Source: Streptomyces sp. Tu 3180
Lineage (GTDB): Bacteria; Actinomycetota; Actinomycetes; Streptomycetales; Streptomycetaceae
DNA: 64,000 nt
Reading direction: 5' to 3'
Assembly (NCBI RefSeq): GCF_009852415.1
Contig: NZ_WOXS01000002.1
Span: 868,001-932,000 of the forward strand
Positions 34,541-46,740 of this stretch are shown here, piece after piece. Position numbers and translations under genes: made by a program. How positions within the stretch are numbered: the stretch's first letter is position 1; each line of letters opens with the position of its first letter. The notes beneath the pieces are model-generated. The model was given only the letters and a program-made list of their open reading frames with translations. It had not been told where the DNA came from and ran no database searches.

Positions 34541-35317
34541 GTGTCGTCGACCGCGTTCCGCACGCACCGCAGGAGGTGGCTGACCGGCCTCGCCGGTGCG
34601 GCCGCACTGGTCATCGCCTTCCCCGCCACCGCCTTCGCCGCACCGCCGCCCGCCCTGCCGGCCAACGCCGACAGCCTGGAGCAGACGTTCCAGCCCGCCT
34701 ACGACTACGACACCGACGGCTGCTACCCCACAGCGGCGATCGGCCCGGACGGCGCCGTCAACACCGGTCTCCATCCGACCGGCGCCCTCAACGGCAACTG
34801 CCGTGACGCGTCGGACCTGGACAACACCAACGGCTACGCGCGCTCCAAGTGCAACAACGGCTGGTGCGCCGTCGTCTACGCCCTGTACTTCGAGAAGGAC
34901 CAGGCCCTGCCGGGCACCAGCCTCGGGGGCCACCGCCACGACTGGGAGCACGTCGTGGTGTGGGTGCAGAACAACACCGCCCAGTACGTCTCGACGTCCA
35001 ACCACGGCTCGTTCTCGATCCACGCGCGCTCGGCGGTCCGTTTCGACGGGACGCACCCGAAGATCGTGTATCACAAGGACGGCATCAGCACGCACTGCTT
35101 CCGCCTCGCGGGAGCGGGCGACGAGCCGCCGGAGAACCACGAGGGCAGCTGGCAGTACCCGACGCTGGTCGGCTGGAACGGCTACCCGGCCGGACTGCGG
35201 GACAGGCTCGTCTCCTACGACTTCGGCAGCGCCAACTTCGGCCTGAAGGACGGGAGTTTCGCCTCCCACCTCGCCGCGGCCAAGCCCGCGGGCATCCCGT
35301 TCGACCCGAACGCCTGA
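34541..35317 (+). CDS. secreted NPP1 / NLP (necrosis- and ethylene-inducing peptide-like) protein
   Basis: A 258-residue exported protein. A signal peptide (about 1-33, basic start with RRR, hydrophobic core, AFA-APP cleavage) is followed by an NLP domain. The family's calcium-binding heptapeptide is intact as GHRHDWE near residue 130, followed by HVVVW. Cysteine pairs CYPTAAI...NC and KCNNGWC suggest disulfides. NLPs are cytolysins that bind plant sphingolipids and damage eudicot membranes. Bacterial members also occur in non-pathogens where the role is unknown. GTG 34541 has AGAGGAGG 5 nt upstream. Confidence 0.93.
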   Translation: MSSTAFRTHRRRWLTGLAGAAALVIAFPATAFAAPPPALPANADSLEQTFQPAYDYDTDGCYPTAAIGPDGAVNTGLHPTGALNGNCRDASDLDNTNGYARSKCNNGWCAVVYALYFEKDQALPGTSLGGHRHDWEHVVVWVQNNTAQYVSTSNHGSFSIHARSAVRFDGTHPKIVYHKDGISTHCFRLAGAGDEPPENHEGSWQYPTLVGWNGYPAGLRDRLVSYDFGSANFGLKDGSFASHLAAAKPAGIPFDPNA

Positions 35318-35424
35318 CCGCACTTGCGCCGGGAGTCCGGACGGCCCGCCGCCCGGGCTCCCGAACGGCTCGAGGCCGGGCCCGCCTTCTTCGTCCGTCC
35401 GGTACGCAAGCGGCGGGGAGGGTC

Positions 35425-35430
35425 TATCGT
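35425..35430 (+). promoter_or_regulatory. -10 element of a leaderless hemC promoter
   Basis: TATCGT (TAnnnT) ends 6 nt before ATG 35437, with no clear Shine-Dalgarno closer to the start, so the transcript could start at the ATG. No convincing -35. Confidence 0.35.
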
Positions 35431-35436
35431 GTCGGC

Positions 35437-36372
35437 ATGTCCTTGCCCGAACTGATCCGTATCGTCTCCCGCGACTCCCCCATGGCGCTCGCCCAGGTGG
35501 ACCGGGTCCGGGCCGAGTTGGCGGCCGCCCGTCCCGGTGTGCGCACCGAGGTCGTCCCCGTGCGGACGACCGGGGACAAGTGGCTGGGCGATCTGTCGAA
35601 GGTGGAGGGCAAGGGCGCGTTCACCAAGGAGGTGGACGCCGCGCTGCTGGCCGGTGAGGCGGACGTCGCGGTGCACTGCGTCAAGGACGTGCCCGCCGAC
35701 CGGCCGCTCCCGGCGGGCACGGTGTTCGCCGCGTTCCTGGAGCGGGACGACGTCCGGGACGCCCTCGTGCACCCGGACGGACTCGCCCTGGACGAGCTCC
35801 CGGCCGGCACCCGGATCGGCACCTCGTCGGTGCGCCGGGTCGCCCAACTGTCCGCCACCCACCCGCACCTGCGGTGCGTGCCGCTGCGCGGCAACGCCAA
35901 CCGGCGGCTGGCGAAGCTCTCGGCCGGGGAGGTGGACGCCCTGCTGCTCGCGGTCTCCGGCCTGGAGCGCATCGGCCGGAGCGAGGTGATCAGCGAGGTC
36001 CTCTCCCCCGAGGTGATGATGCCGCCCATCGGCGCGGGCATCCTCGCGCTGCAGTGCCGCGAGGGCGACACCGACCTCATCGACGCGATCAGCGCCCTCG
36101 GCCACCCGGACACCCACCGGGAGGCCACCGCCGAGCGCATGTTCCTGCACGTGCTGCAGGGGCACTGCAACAGCCCGATCGCGGGGTACGCACGCGTGGA
36201 CCGCAGCGGCGAACTGTCCCTGCGCGCCTGCGTCTTCACCCCGGACGGCAAGACCCGGCTGAACGCGCACGAGTGGGCCGGCCGCCTCGACCCGGCCACG
36301 CTCGGCACGTCGGTCGCCGTGGCCCTGCTGCGTCAGGGCGCCCGCGAGATCATCGACGGCATCCCGCACTGA
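35437..36372 (+). CDS. hemC: hydroxymethylbilane synthase (porphobilinogen deaminase)
   Basis: A 311-residue cytoplasmic enzyme that joins four porphobilinogens into hydroxymethylbilane for heme, siroheme and cobalamin. Present are the substrate-binding segments [33 protein letters not shown] and HCVKDVPAD, and [11 protein letters not shown] and [11 protein letters not shown]. Cys244 ([12 protein letters not shown]) is the expected attachment site of the dipyrromethane cofactor. In Streptomyces the main hemC lies in a hem cluster with glutamyl-tRNA reductase. This copy stands alone after an NLP gene, so it may be a second paralogue or a relocated one. The frame extends far upstream, but the family N-terminus begins at ATG 35437. 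Confidence 0.94.
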   Translation: MSLPELIRIVSRDSPMALAQVDRVRAELAAARPGVRTEVVPVRTTGDKWLGDLSKVEGKGAFTKEVDAALLAGEADVAVHCVKDVPADRPLPAGTVFAAFLERDDVRDALVHPDGLALDELPAGTRIGTSSVRRVAQLSATHPHLRCVPLRGNANRRLAKLSAGEVDALLLAVSGLERIGRSEVISEVLSPEVMMPPIGAGILALQCREGDTDLIDAISALGHPDTHREATAERMFLHVLQGHCNSPIAGYARVDRSGELSLRACVFTPDGKTRLNAHEWAGRLDPATLGTSVAVALLRQGAREIIDGIPH

Positions 36373-36379
36373 CGCCGGC

Positions 36380-36901
36380 TCAGGCGGTGCCCTCCTCCGC
36401 CTGCTCCTGCAGGAAGACGCTCACCTGGTGCGCGAGGCTGTCCCGGCACGCGCCCACGGGGGTCCCGGCCGCGCTCTCGTGCGCACCGACGCGGCCCGCC
36501 CACAGCCGGCGGCCGGTCCACTCCTCGTCCACCCGCAGCTGCACCTGGACGTCGACGTGGCTCAGGGCCGCCTCGGGGCCGGCCGCGTAGAGCACGGCGG
36601 TGGCGCGGCGCAGCGGGTAGACGTCGAAGCCCTCGATGAACTGCGAGTTGCGCCAGTCGATGAAGGCGCTCTCCCCGTCGGGACCGATCCGTACGTCGAT
36701 CTGTCCGTCCTCGAGATGAATTCCGACGGCCTTGTCGCCGCGATTCTCGACGGTCACCCGGACACTGAAATACGTCAGCCCCTCGGCGGCGTCGTCCCGT
36801 CCGCGCGGCGGCTCGCCCGCCTCCAGACGGTGGACGCGGACCCGCAGACCGGCATGCTCGTCGTACTCCTGCCAGTCCCCGACCACGTTCGGCTCGTACA
36901 C
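36380..36901 (-). CDS. hypothetical beta-rich protein
   Basis: A 173-residue soluble protein with alternating beta-strand patterns (GLTYFSVRVTVENRGDKAVGI, IDVRIGPDG, VDVQVQLRVDEEW). The opening strands resemble an immunoglobulin-like DUF4352-type fold, although there is no signal peptide. I do not recognise the family. GTG 36901 has GAGAGG 6 nt upstream. A canonical vegetative promoter (TTGACA-N18-TAGGAA) lies directly upstream, so it is probably expressed during growth by the main sigma factor, in contrast to its stress-type neighbours. Convergent with hemC, 7 nt apart. Confidence 0.72.
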   Translation of the reverse strand: MYEPNVVGDWQEYDEHAGLRVRVHRLEAGEPPRGRDDAAEGLTYFSVRVTVENRGDKAVGIHLEDGQIDVRIGPDGESAFIDWRNSQFIEGFDVYPLRRATAVLYAAGPEAALSHVDVQVQLRVDEEWTGRRLWAGRVGAHESAAGTPVGACRDSLAHQVSVFLQEQAEEGTA

Positions 36902-37397
36902 AGTGCACCTCTCGACTTCCGTGGCTGCTTCCTATCTGTGGGCCGAGGGCACTGTCAAATGAGCGGAATGCGCCGTGGTCAGGCAGTTCGCCCCCATCTG
37001 ATCGTTGATCAAGCGCTGCGCTGGAGGAATCCCCCCGACCGGCCGCCCCGCCCGCCGCGGCGGCGTGCCGCACATCACTCCGGTGCCGTGATCACCGGCG
37101 CGCCGCGGGAGCGGCCCGGCACGCCGCGGGGCGGGCGGGGTGCGGCCCGCCCGTCCCGCCACCGGGAATTCACGCCGCGAATTGCCTCGGTTCCGGAACG
37201 TGCACCCCGTGAAATGCCGGACCGCCGAATTCGGGAAACCGTTTCACAATGGTGGGGTACGGGAAAAGAAATCTCAGTGCTTCGGACAGGAGGCACGTCC
37301 GCGGGAACCGGCTCGCCGGCCCCGGGCCTGCCGTGGTCCGAGTCAGTGCTTCCCGCGGTGTCTGTCCACCCGGCACCTGTTCAGGGAGGTGCGCACC
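36902..37397. other. intergenic region between hypothetical gene and sigma factor gene
   Basis: About 500 nt, no gene. It contains the vegetative promoter at 36929-36958 (minus). Towards the sigma gene it is less GC-rich, with several GAATT motifs (37166-37232), a 10-bp palindrome GTTCCGGAAC at 37190-37199 and GGGTAC at 37255-37260 (plus). The last has a GTTT only 10 nt upstream, so spacing does not fit the SigB consensus; autoregulation by this site is therefore unproven. Confidence 0.45.
36929..36958 (-). promoter_or_regulatory. vegetative (HrdB-type) promoter
   Basis: Minus strand TTGACA (36958-36953), an 18-nt spacer and TAGGAA (36934-36929). The predicted start leaves a leader of about 20 nt before GTG 36901. 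Confidence 0.6.
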
Positions 37398-38189
37398 ATG
37401 CGTACCGGCAGTCCCACGAAGCCGCACCCCCACGACGACGCCCCCGACACGGCCGGGGACTTCGCACGCCTGGCCCGGCTGCCAGAAGGGCCCGAGCGCA
37501 AGATGCTGCGCGACGAGCTGGTCGAGGCCTGGCTCCCCATGGCCGAACGGATCGCGGTCCGTTTCCGGGGGCGCGGTGAGGCTCTGGAGGACCTGTACCA
37601 AGTGGCGGCCCTCGGTCTGGTCAAGGCCGTCGACCACTACGACCCGGCGCGCGGCAACGCCTTCGAGGCGTACGCCGTGCCGACCATCACCGGGGAGATC
37701 AAGCGCCACTTCCGTGACCACATGTGGACCCTGCACGTCCCGCGCCGGGTGCAGGACCTGCGCAACCGCGTGCGGCACGCGGTCAGGGAGCTGGCGCAGA
37801 CCACTCCGGGGCGGCCCCCCACGGTCTCCGAGATCGCCGGGTACGCCCGGCTGACGGAGAGCGAGGTGCGGACCGGCATGGAGGCGCTGGAGTGCTTCTC
37901 CACGCTGTCGCTGGAGGCGGAGATGCCCGGCACGGACGGCTACGCCCTCGGGGACGCGGTCGGCGGGCCGGACCCGGCGTTCGACACGGTCGTCGACCGG
38001 GTGGCGGTCCGGCCCTGCCTCGAGGCGCTCCCGGAGCGCGAGCGGATCATCCTCTACCTGCGGTTCTTCCGGGGGATGACGCAGAGCACCATCGCCGAGC
38101 AGCTCGGCATCTCGCAGATGCACGTCTCCCGGCTGCTCAGCAGCTGTTTCGCCCACCTGCGCGAGGAACTGCTGACCGAGACCGGCTGA
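37398..38189 (+). CDS. SigB/SigF-family RNA polymerase sigma factor
   Basis: A 263-residue group 3 sigma factor. Region 2 covers about 45-115 (EALEDLYQVAALGLVKAVDHYD, FEAYAVPTITGEIKRHFRDH). Region 3 follows, then region 4 at about 205-255 (LPERERIILYLRFFRGMTQSTIAEQLGISQMHVSRLLSS). The length and IAEQLGISQMHVSRLL helix match the SigB/F/G/H/I/K/L/M/N group of Streptomyces, which responds to osmotic and other stress or development and is controlled by anti-sigma ATPases and STAS antagonists. AGGGAGGTG precedes ATG 37398. Six promoters of SigB type occur in this window and are candidate targets. No rsbV/rsbW pair is adjacent, so its controllers must be elsewhere. Confidence 0.93.
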   Translation: MRTGSPTKPHPHDDAPDTAGDFARLARLPEGPERKMLRDELVEAWLPMAERIAVRFRGRGEALEDLYQVAALGLVKAVDHYDPARGNAFEAYAVPTITGEIKRHFRDHMWTLHVPRRVQDLRNRVRHAVRELAQTTPGRPPTVSEIAGYARLTESEVRTGMEALECFSTLSLEAEMPGTDGYALGDAVGGPDPAFDTVVDRVAVRPCLEALPERERIILYLRFFRGMTQSTIAEQLGISQMHVSRLLSSCFAHLREELLTETG

Positions 38190-38190
38190 A

Positions 38191-38233
38191 CGGGTGCGCC
38201 GCCGGGCGGATCAGCGCTCCGGCGGCGCACCCG
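38191..38233. terminator. bidirectional terminator overlapping the ANTAR gene end
   Basis: A perfect 14-bp stem (38191-38204 with 38220-38233) and 15-nt loop between the convergent sigma and ANTAR genes. Its right arm encodes the last residues of the ANTAR protein. Confidence 0.75.
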
Positions 38234-38531
38234 GGATCTGGGTCGGGCCGGACCGGTCCAGCACGTCCTCCAGCACCGCCCGTACCTCGGCCGGCATGAG
38301 TCCGGTGCGCCCCCAGACGAGGATCATCTCGGCGACGCTGCGGAGCTTGATGTTCGTGCGCTGGGACACCTCCTTCAGCACCGTCCACCCCTGATCGGGC
38401 GAGACCCGCCCGATCGCGACGACCATGCCGATCGCCTGGTCGACCACCGCGTGCGAGACGACCGCGTCCTTCAGCTGCTGTACCTCTTCCTCCAGCTGGA
38501 GGATGCGGTCCGGGCCCCCGTCCGTGGGCAT
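38211..38531 (-). CDS. ANTAR-domain RNA-binding protein
   Basis: A 106-residue protein. A coiled-coil start (ILQLEEEVQQLKDAVVSHAV) leads into an ANTAR domain: VDQAIGMVVAIGRVSPDQGWTVLKEVSQRTNIKLRSVAEMIL. ANTAR domains bind paired hairpins in nascent RNA to prevent termination. No GAF or receiver domain is attached, so this is a minimal ANTAR protein whose signal must come from a partner. ATG 38531 is chosen because GGAGGTGACC is immediately upstream; a longer frame to 38576 lacks this. Convergent with the sigma gene, sharing a terminator. Confidence 0.9.
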   Translation of the reverse strand: MPTDGGPDRILQLEEEVQQLKDAVVSHAVVDQAIGMVVAIGRVSPDQGWTVLKEVSQRTNIKLRSVAEMILVWGRTGLMPAEVRAVLEDVLDRSGPTQIPGAPPER

Positions 38532-38673
38532 GGTCACCTCCGGGTTCGGTGTGCCGCTCTCGTGGTGCCTTCGCATGGTGCTTGAGTGCCTTCACCCAGT
38601 GTCCGATCCATCCATCGTCGCCACTCGTCCCGCCCTGCGCCACCGGGGCGGCCCGAGGGCGGCCCCGCGCACC

Positions 38674-38697
38674 GTTTCGGCACTCCCGCCGGGGTAC
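38674..38697 (+). promoter_or_regulatory. SigB-type promoter for VOC protein
   Basis: GTTT (38674-38677), a 14-nt spacer and GGGTAC (38692-38697). This is an exact match to the consensus. The -10 box lies 86 nt before ATG 38784. Confidence 0.66.
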
Positions 38698-38783
38698 TCG
38701 GCAGGCGCCCGGACCGGGACAGGGCGGACACTGGGGGCATTGCCGGTGGCTGCCAGGCCCGACGAGATCAGGACGCGACTGCC

Positions 38784-39587
38784 ATGAACCACGACATGCC
38801 CTCCCCCGCCGGCGCGACGGACGTCTTCTCGACGCACTCCGTGTTCGGGGCGCCCTGCTGGGTGAGCCTGACCAGCCGTGACGTGGAGACGACCGAGGAG
38901 TTCTACGGGGCCGTGCTCGGCTGGCAGTGGCGGCCGGTCCGCCTCGGCGACCGGTTCCGGATCGCCCTGGCCGACGGCGCGCCGGTGGCCGGCATCGCGG
39001 CGGTCGCCGGCATGTGGCAGATGGCGGTGGCGTGGACGCCGTACTTCGCGGTGCGCAGCGCCGACGAGGCCGTGGCGCGGGTGCAGGAGCGCGGCGGCAC
39101 CCTGGCGGTCGGCCCGATCTCCCTGGCCCCGGGGCGGGCGGCACTGCTGGCCGACCGGGACGGGGCGACCTTCGGCGTCTGGGAGGGCGAGCTGTTCACC
39201 GACTGGCCCACCTGGCGCCGCGCGCAGCCGGCGTTCGTCAGGCTGCACACCCGTGACGCGTTCGACGCCGCGATCTTCTACGGCCAGGTCTTCGACTGGG
39301 CGTCCGACAAGCCCGGGTGCTGCGAGGTCCAGTACGAGGGCGAGGAAGTGGTGCTGCGCAGCGGCGGGGACCTGGTGGCCCGCATCGAGTCGGGGGCGGT
39401 GGAGTCGGCTCCCGATCCCCGGATCAGGCCGCACTGGCAGGTCCACTTCGCCGTGAAGGACGTGGCCGCCTGCGCCCGCACGGCCGAGCAGCACGGCGGC
39501 AGCGTGCTGTCCCTCACCGACGACGAGGCCGTCCTGCGCGACAACGAGGGCGCCCAGTTCACCGTGACCTCGCGCCGCGCACGCTGA
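38784..39587 (+). CDS. two-domain VOC (glyoxalase/bleomycin-resistance fold) protein
   Basis: A 267-residue soluble protein with two VOC modules. The N-terminal one (about 20-125) begins GAPCWVSLTSRDVETTEEFYGAVLGW. The C-terminal one (about 140-262) includes FVRLHTRDAFDAAIFYGQVFDW and ends GAQFTVTS. This duplicated form resembles the mycobacterial CFP-30B / actinobacterial hydroxylase-like family; enzymatic activity is not certain. A SigB-type promoter stands 86 nt upstream, so it is likely stress-induced. The Shine-Dalgarno is weak (AGGA, 12 nt). Confidence 0.9.
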   Translation: MNHDMPSPAGATDVFSTHSVFGAPCWVSLTSRDVETTEEFYGAVLGWQWRPVRLGDRFRIALADGAPVAGIAAVAGMWQMAVAWTPYFAVRSADEAVARVQERGGTLAVGPISLAPGRAALLADRDGATFGVWEGELFTDWPTWRRAQPAFVRLHTRDAFDAAIFYGQVFDWASDKPGCCEVQYEGEEVVLRSGGDLVARIESGAVESAPDPRIRPHWQVHFAVKDVAACARTAEQHGGSVLSLTDDEAVLRDNEGAQFTVTSRRAR

Positions 39588-39622
39588 CCCGGGCGCGCCC
39601 CCTCCGGCCGGGCCGCCGCCGG

Positions 39623-41772
<2,150 letters not shown>

Positions 41773-41776
<4 letters not shown>

Positions 41777-42285
41777 CGGGTCTCCTCCAGGACACCGTCC
41801 GTCGTGCGGACCCGGCCGGTCAGCTGGGTGACGGACACCTCGCGGGGCACGTCCAGGCCCTCGCTCTCGCGCGGGTCGGGAGCGGTCGGCACCAGCGGGA
41901 CGCGTTCGCCGGCGCGGGCGCGCTGCGAGAACCAGATGACCTTGCCGCCGGTCTCGGTGGCGCAGCAGCCCCAGCCGTCGCTGCTCGCCGCGATGTGCTC
42001 CAGGCAGCCGCGCAGTTCCTGGTCGGGGCGCAGGCCGCGGTCGTTGTCACCGACGGCGGTGATGAGGTGCTGGCCGTTCCACCACATCTCGATCGACGTG
42101 TTCTTGTCGGTGGCGTGCTCGTCGATGGCCCGCAGCAGCATCTCGGTGCCGCTGCAGACGGGCTCCATCAGGTTCTCGAGGTCCCAGAACCGCAGGTGAG
42201 CGGCCAGTATGCGGCTGACCTGTCCCACCTTCTCCGGGCTGACTTCCACGTCGAGGTGGTAGTAGCAGGGCACTGCGGTCTTCAT
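41773..42285 (-). CDS. GHKL ATPase-like protein coupled to glgX
   Basis: A 170-residue protein resembling the anti-sigma/serine-kinase GHKL ATPases. An N-box-like helix (SGTEMLLRAIDEHATDK), a G1-like VGDNDRG and a G2-like SSDGWGCCATETGGKVIWF lie in the right order, so it may bind ATP. The last 45 residues are a proline-rich tail. GAGGAG precedes ATG 42285. Its stop overlaps glgX (GTGA), so the two proteins are made together. This suggests a regulatory role in glycogen/trehalose metabolism or a moonlighting partner-switching protein; direct evidence is lacking. Homologues beside glycogen genes in Streptomyces are annotated simply as ATP-binding. Confidence 0.78.
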
Positions 42286-42624
42286 GGTCGTTGGCTCCTC
42301 ACCGCGAAGCTCCGTTCCTCCTCGCCCTCGCGGGACGGGCCCCGAACACGGAACGCGAGCGGTCATCGCTTCTGAGTCACCTTCAGCGTGAGGGGGTTGG
42401 TCCATTCGTGCAACACGAGCGCACCACCGGGACGGGACCGCCGGCGAGCGGACGCCTCGGGCCGCCATGGGTGATTGAAAAGCCAACAAGACGTTGCGTC
42501 ATCACCCGTGCACCATGTGTAAGACCTCGATCGCCGTTACGGTTCCGTGCCCCCGTGCGCACGGCCTCCGCCCGACCGCCGGGACAACGCGCCCCCATCG
42601 AGCCACGGAAAGGTGAACGGCGCC
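42286..42624. other. divergent control region of the glycogen/trehalose cluster
   Basis: About 340 nt between the glgX-side operon and the glgE-side operon, without a gene. The centre (42400-42540) is less GC-rich than its surroundings and must contain two back-to-back promoters. I could not find a confident consensus: TTGCGT (42494-42499) and TAAGAC (42520-42525) are spaced 20 nt, too far apart. No GGGTAC/T occurs. Confidence 0.5.
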
Positions 42625-42924
42625 ATGCTGCTACCCGCCAGAGCCGAAGTTGCCCGGCAGTTGCGTCGCTACCGGGCCTGGGAACGCGTGATGCTCGCCG
42701 CACCGGCCGATCGCACCGTACGGGCCACCTTCGAGGACTCCGGCTACACCCTCTGCGTCCTGATGGGCAAGCGCTGCGCGCGGGAGGCGGCGGACGCCGC
42801 CGAACGGTACCTGCGCACCCCCCTCGTCACCTACCTGCAGGAACAGAACGACCGGCCCCGTCCGGCCGCCCCGGCCAGGCGGGGCCCGCCGACGGCCAAG
42901 CGGCGCTCCCCGGCGGGAAGGTAA
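42625..42924 (+). CDS. DUF5133 small protein
   Basis: A 99-residue protein beginning MLLPARAEVARQLRRYRAWE, with SGYTLCVLMGKRCAREA in the middle, a pattern of the Streptomyces DUF5133 family. The first 75 residues are helical and soluble; the last 25 are basic and proline-rich. Function unknown. It heads the glgE operon (75 nt before glgE). AAAGGTG lies 9 nt before the ATG. Location suggests a link with glycogen/trehalose metabolism, but DUF5133 genes also occur elsewhere, including near natural-product genes. Confidence 0.8.
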   Translation: MLLPARAEVARQLRRYRAWERVMLAAPADRTVRATFEDSGYTLCVLMGKRCAREAADAAERYLRTPLVTYLQEQNDRPRPAAPARRGPPTAKRRSPAGR

Positions 42925-42999
42925 GGGCCTTCCCGCCGCAGTTTGGTCCCCACGACCGGGCGTCGGCCCGGCGTCGAGCACGGCGGAGGTGCAAGACCC

Positions 43000-44993
43000 A
43001 TGAAGACGACCCGGACCATCGGCCGCATCCCGGTACGGGACGTCCGGCCGTCCGTCGAGTGCGGCCGGCGGCCGGCCAAAGCCGTCGTGGGCGAGCCGTT
43101 CGAGGTCACGGCCACTCTCTTTCGCGAGGGGCACGACGCGGTGGCCGCCAACGTCGTCCTGAAGGACCCCGAGGGGCACCCGGGGCCGTTCACCCGGATG
43201 CGGGAGCTGGCGCCCGGCACGGACCGGTGGGGCGCGGAGGTCGCGGCGGACACCGTGGGCCGGTGGACCTACCGCGTCGAGGCCTGGGGCGACCCCGTGG
43301 CGACCTGGCGCAGGACCGCCACCATCAAGGTCCCGGCGGGCATCGACGCCGGTCTGGTCCTGGAGGAGGGCGCCGATCTCCACGAACGGGCGGCCGCCGG
43401 GGTCCCGCAGGACGACGGACAGGACGTGGTCCTCGCCGCGGCACGGACCCTGCGCGACGACTCCCTGCCCTGTGCCACCCGGCTGGCGGCGGCGTTGACG
43501 CCGGAGGTGGACGCGGTGCTGGCCCGGCATCCGCTGCGGGAGCTGGTCACGAGCAGCGAGCCGCTGCCGCTGCTGGTGGAGCGGGAGCGGGCGCTGTTCG
43601 GGTCCTGGTACGAGTTCTTCCCGCGCTCCGAGGGCACCCCCGAGCAGCCGCACGGCACCTTCGAGACCGCCGCGCGGCGCCTGCCGGCGATCGCCGCGAT
43701 GGGCTTCGACGTGGTCTACCTGCCGCCGATCCACCCGATCGGCACCACCTTCCGCAAGGGCCCCAACAACACCCTGGACGCCGGGCCGGACGACGTGGGC
43801 GTGCCCTGGGCGATCGGCTCGCCGGAGGGCGGGCACGACGCGGTGCACCCGCGCCTGGGCACCCTGGAGGACTTCGCCGCGTTCGTCCGGCGGGCGGCCG
43901 GGCTGGGGCTGGAGGTGGCACTGGACTTCGCGCTGCAGTGCTCGCCGGACCATCCCTGGGTGCACAAGCACCCGGAGTGGTTCCACCACCGCCCGGACGG
44001 GTCGATCGCCTACGCGGAGAACCCGCCGAAGAAGTACCAGGACATCTACCCCATCGCCTTCGACGCGGACCTGGAGGGGCTGGTCGCCGAGACCTGCCGG
44101 GTGCTGCGGCACTGGATGGGGGTGGGGGTGCGGATCTTCCGGGTGGACAACCCGCACACCAAGCCGGTGGTGTTCTGGGAGCGGGTGCTGGGCGAGATCA
44201 ACCGCACCGACCCGGACGTGATCTTCCTGGCGGAGGCGTTCACCCGCCCGGCGATGATGCACACCCTGGCGCAGATCGGCTTCCAGCAGTCCTACACCTA
44301 CTTCACCTGGCGCAACAGCAAGCAGGAGCTGACCGAGTACCTGACCGAGCTGTCCGGGGAGGCGGCCTGCTACATGCGGCCCAACCTCTTCGCCAACACC
44401 CCCGACATCCTGCACGCCTACCTGCAGCACGGCGGCCGGCCCGCCTTCGAGGTCCGCGCGGTGCTGGCCGCCACCCTCTCGCCGGCCTGGGGCATCTACA
44501 GCGGCTACGAGCTGTGCGAGAACACCCCGCTGCGCGAGGGCAGCGAGGAGTACCTCGACAGCGAGAAGTACCAGCTCAAGCCCCGCGACTGGGATGCGGC
44601 CGCACGCGAGGGCCGCACCATCGCCCCGCTCCTCACCCGCCTCAACACCATCCGGCGGGCACACCCCGCGCTCCATCACCTCAGGAACCTCCGCTTCCAC
44701 GGAACCGACAACGACGCCGTCATCGCGTACAGCAAGCGCAGCGGTGACGACGTCGTGCTCGTGGTCGCCAACCTCGACCCCCACCACACCCAGGAGGCCA
44801 CGGTCTCGTTGGACATGCCGCAACTCGGCCTGGACTGGCACGAGTCGGTGCCGGTGCGCGACGAGCTCACCGGCGAGACCCACCACTGGGGCAGGGCCGA
44901 CTACGTGCGGCTGGAGCCGGGGCGGGCTCCCGCACACGTCCTGCACGTCCAGCGACCGCCCGCCGCACAGCGAAACGGAGGGCGAGGAACGCC

Positions 44994-44997
<4 letters not shown>
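43000..44997 (+). CDS. glgE: alpha-1,4-glucan:maltose-1-phosphate maltosyltransferase
   Basis: A 665-residue GH13_3 enzyme that transfers maltosyl units from maltose 1-phosphate to glucan ends, building glycogen-like polymer. The layout is N-terminal beta domain (1-110), helical insert, catalytic barrel (about 190-540) and C-terminal beta domain. Nucleophile Asp383 ([12 protein letters not shown]) and acid/base Glu412 (FLAEAFTRP) are present, as are the signature [17 protein letters not shown] and the maltose-1-phosphate-binding region [18 protein letters not shown] precedes the ATG. The stop overlaps treS (ATGA). GlgE, TreS, Mak and GlgB form the complete trehalose-to-glucan pathway. Confidence 0.97.
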
Positions 44998-46712
<1,715 letters not shown>

Positions 46713-46740
46713 GCGTGTGCCGGCGAGAGGAGGCGTCACC

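Noticed and set aside
37239..37260. Autoregulatory SigB-type promoter before the sigma factor gene
   Set aside because: GTTT and GGGTAC are both present but only 10 nt apart, too close for a functional -35/-10 pair.
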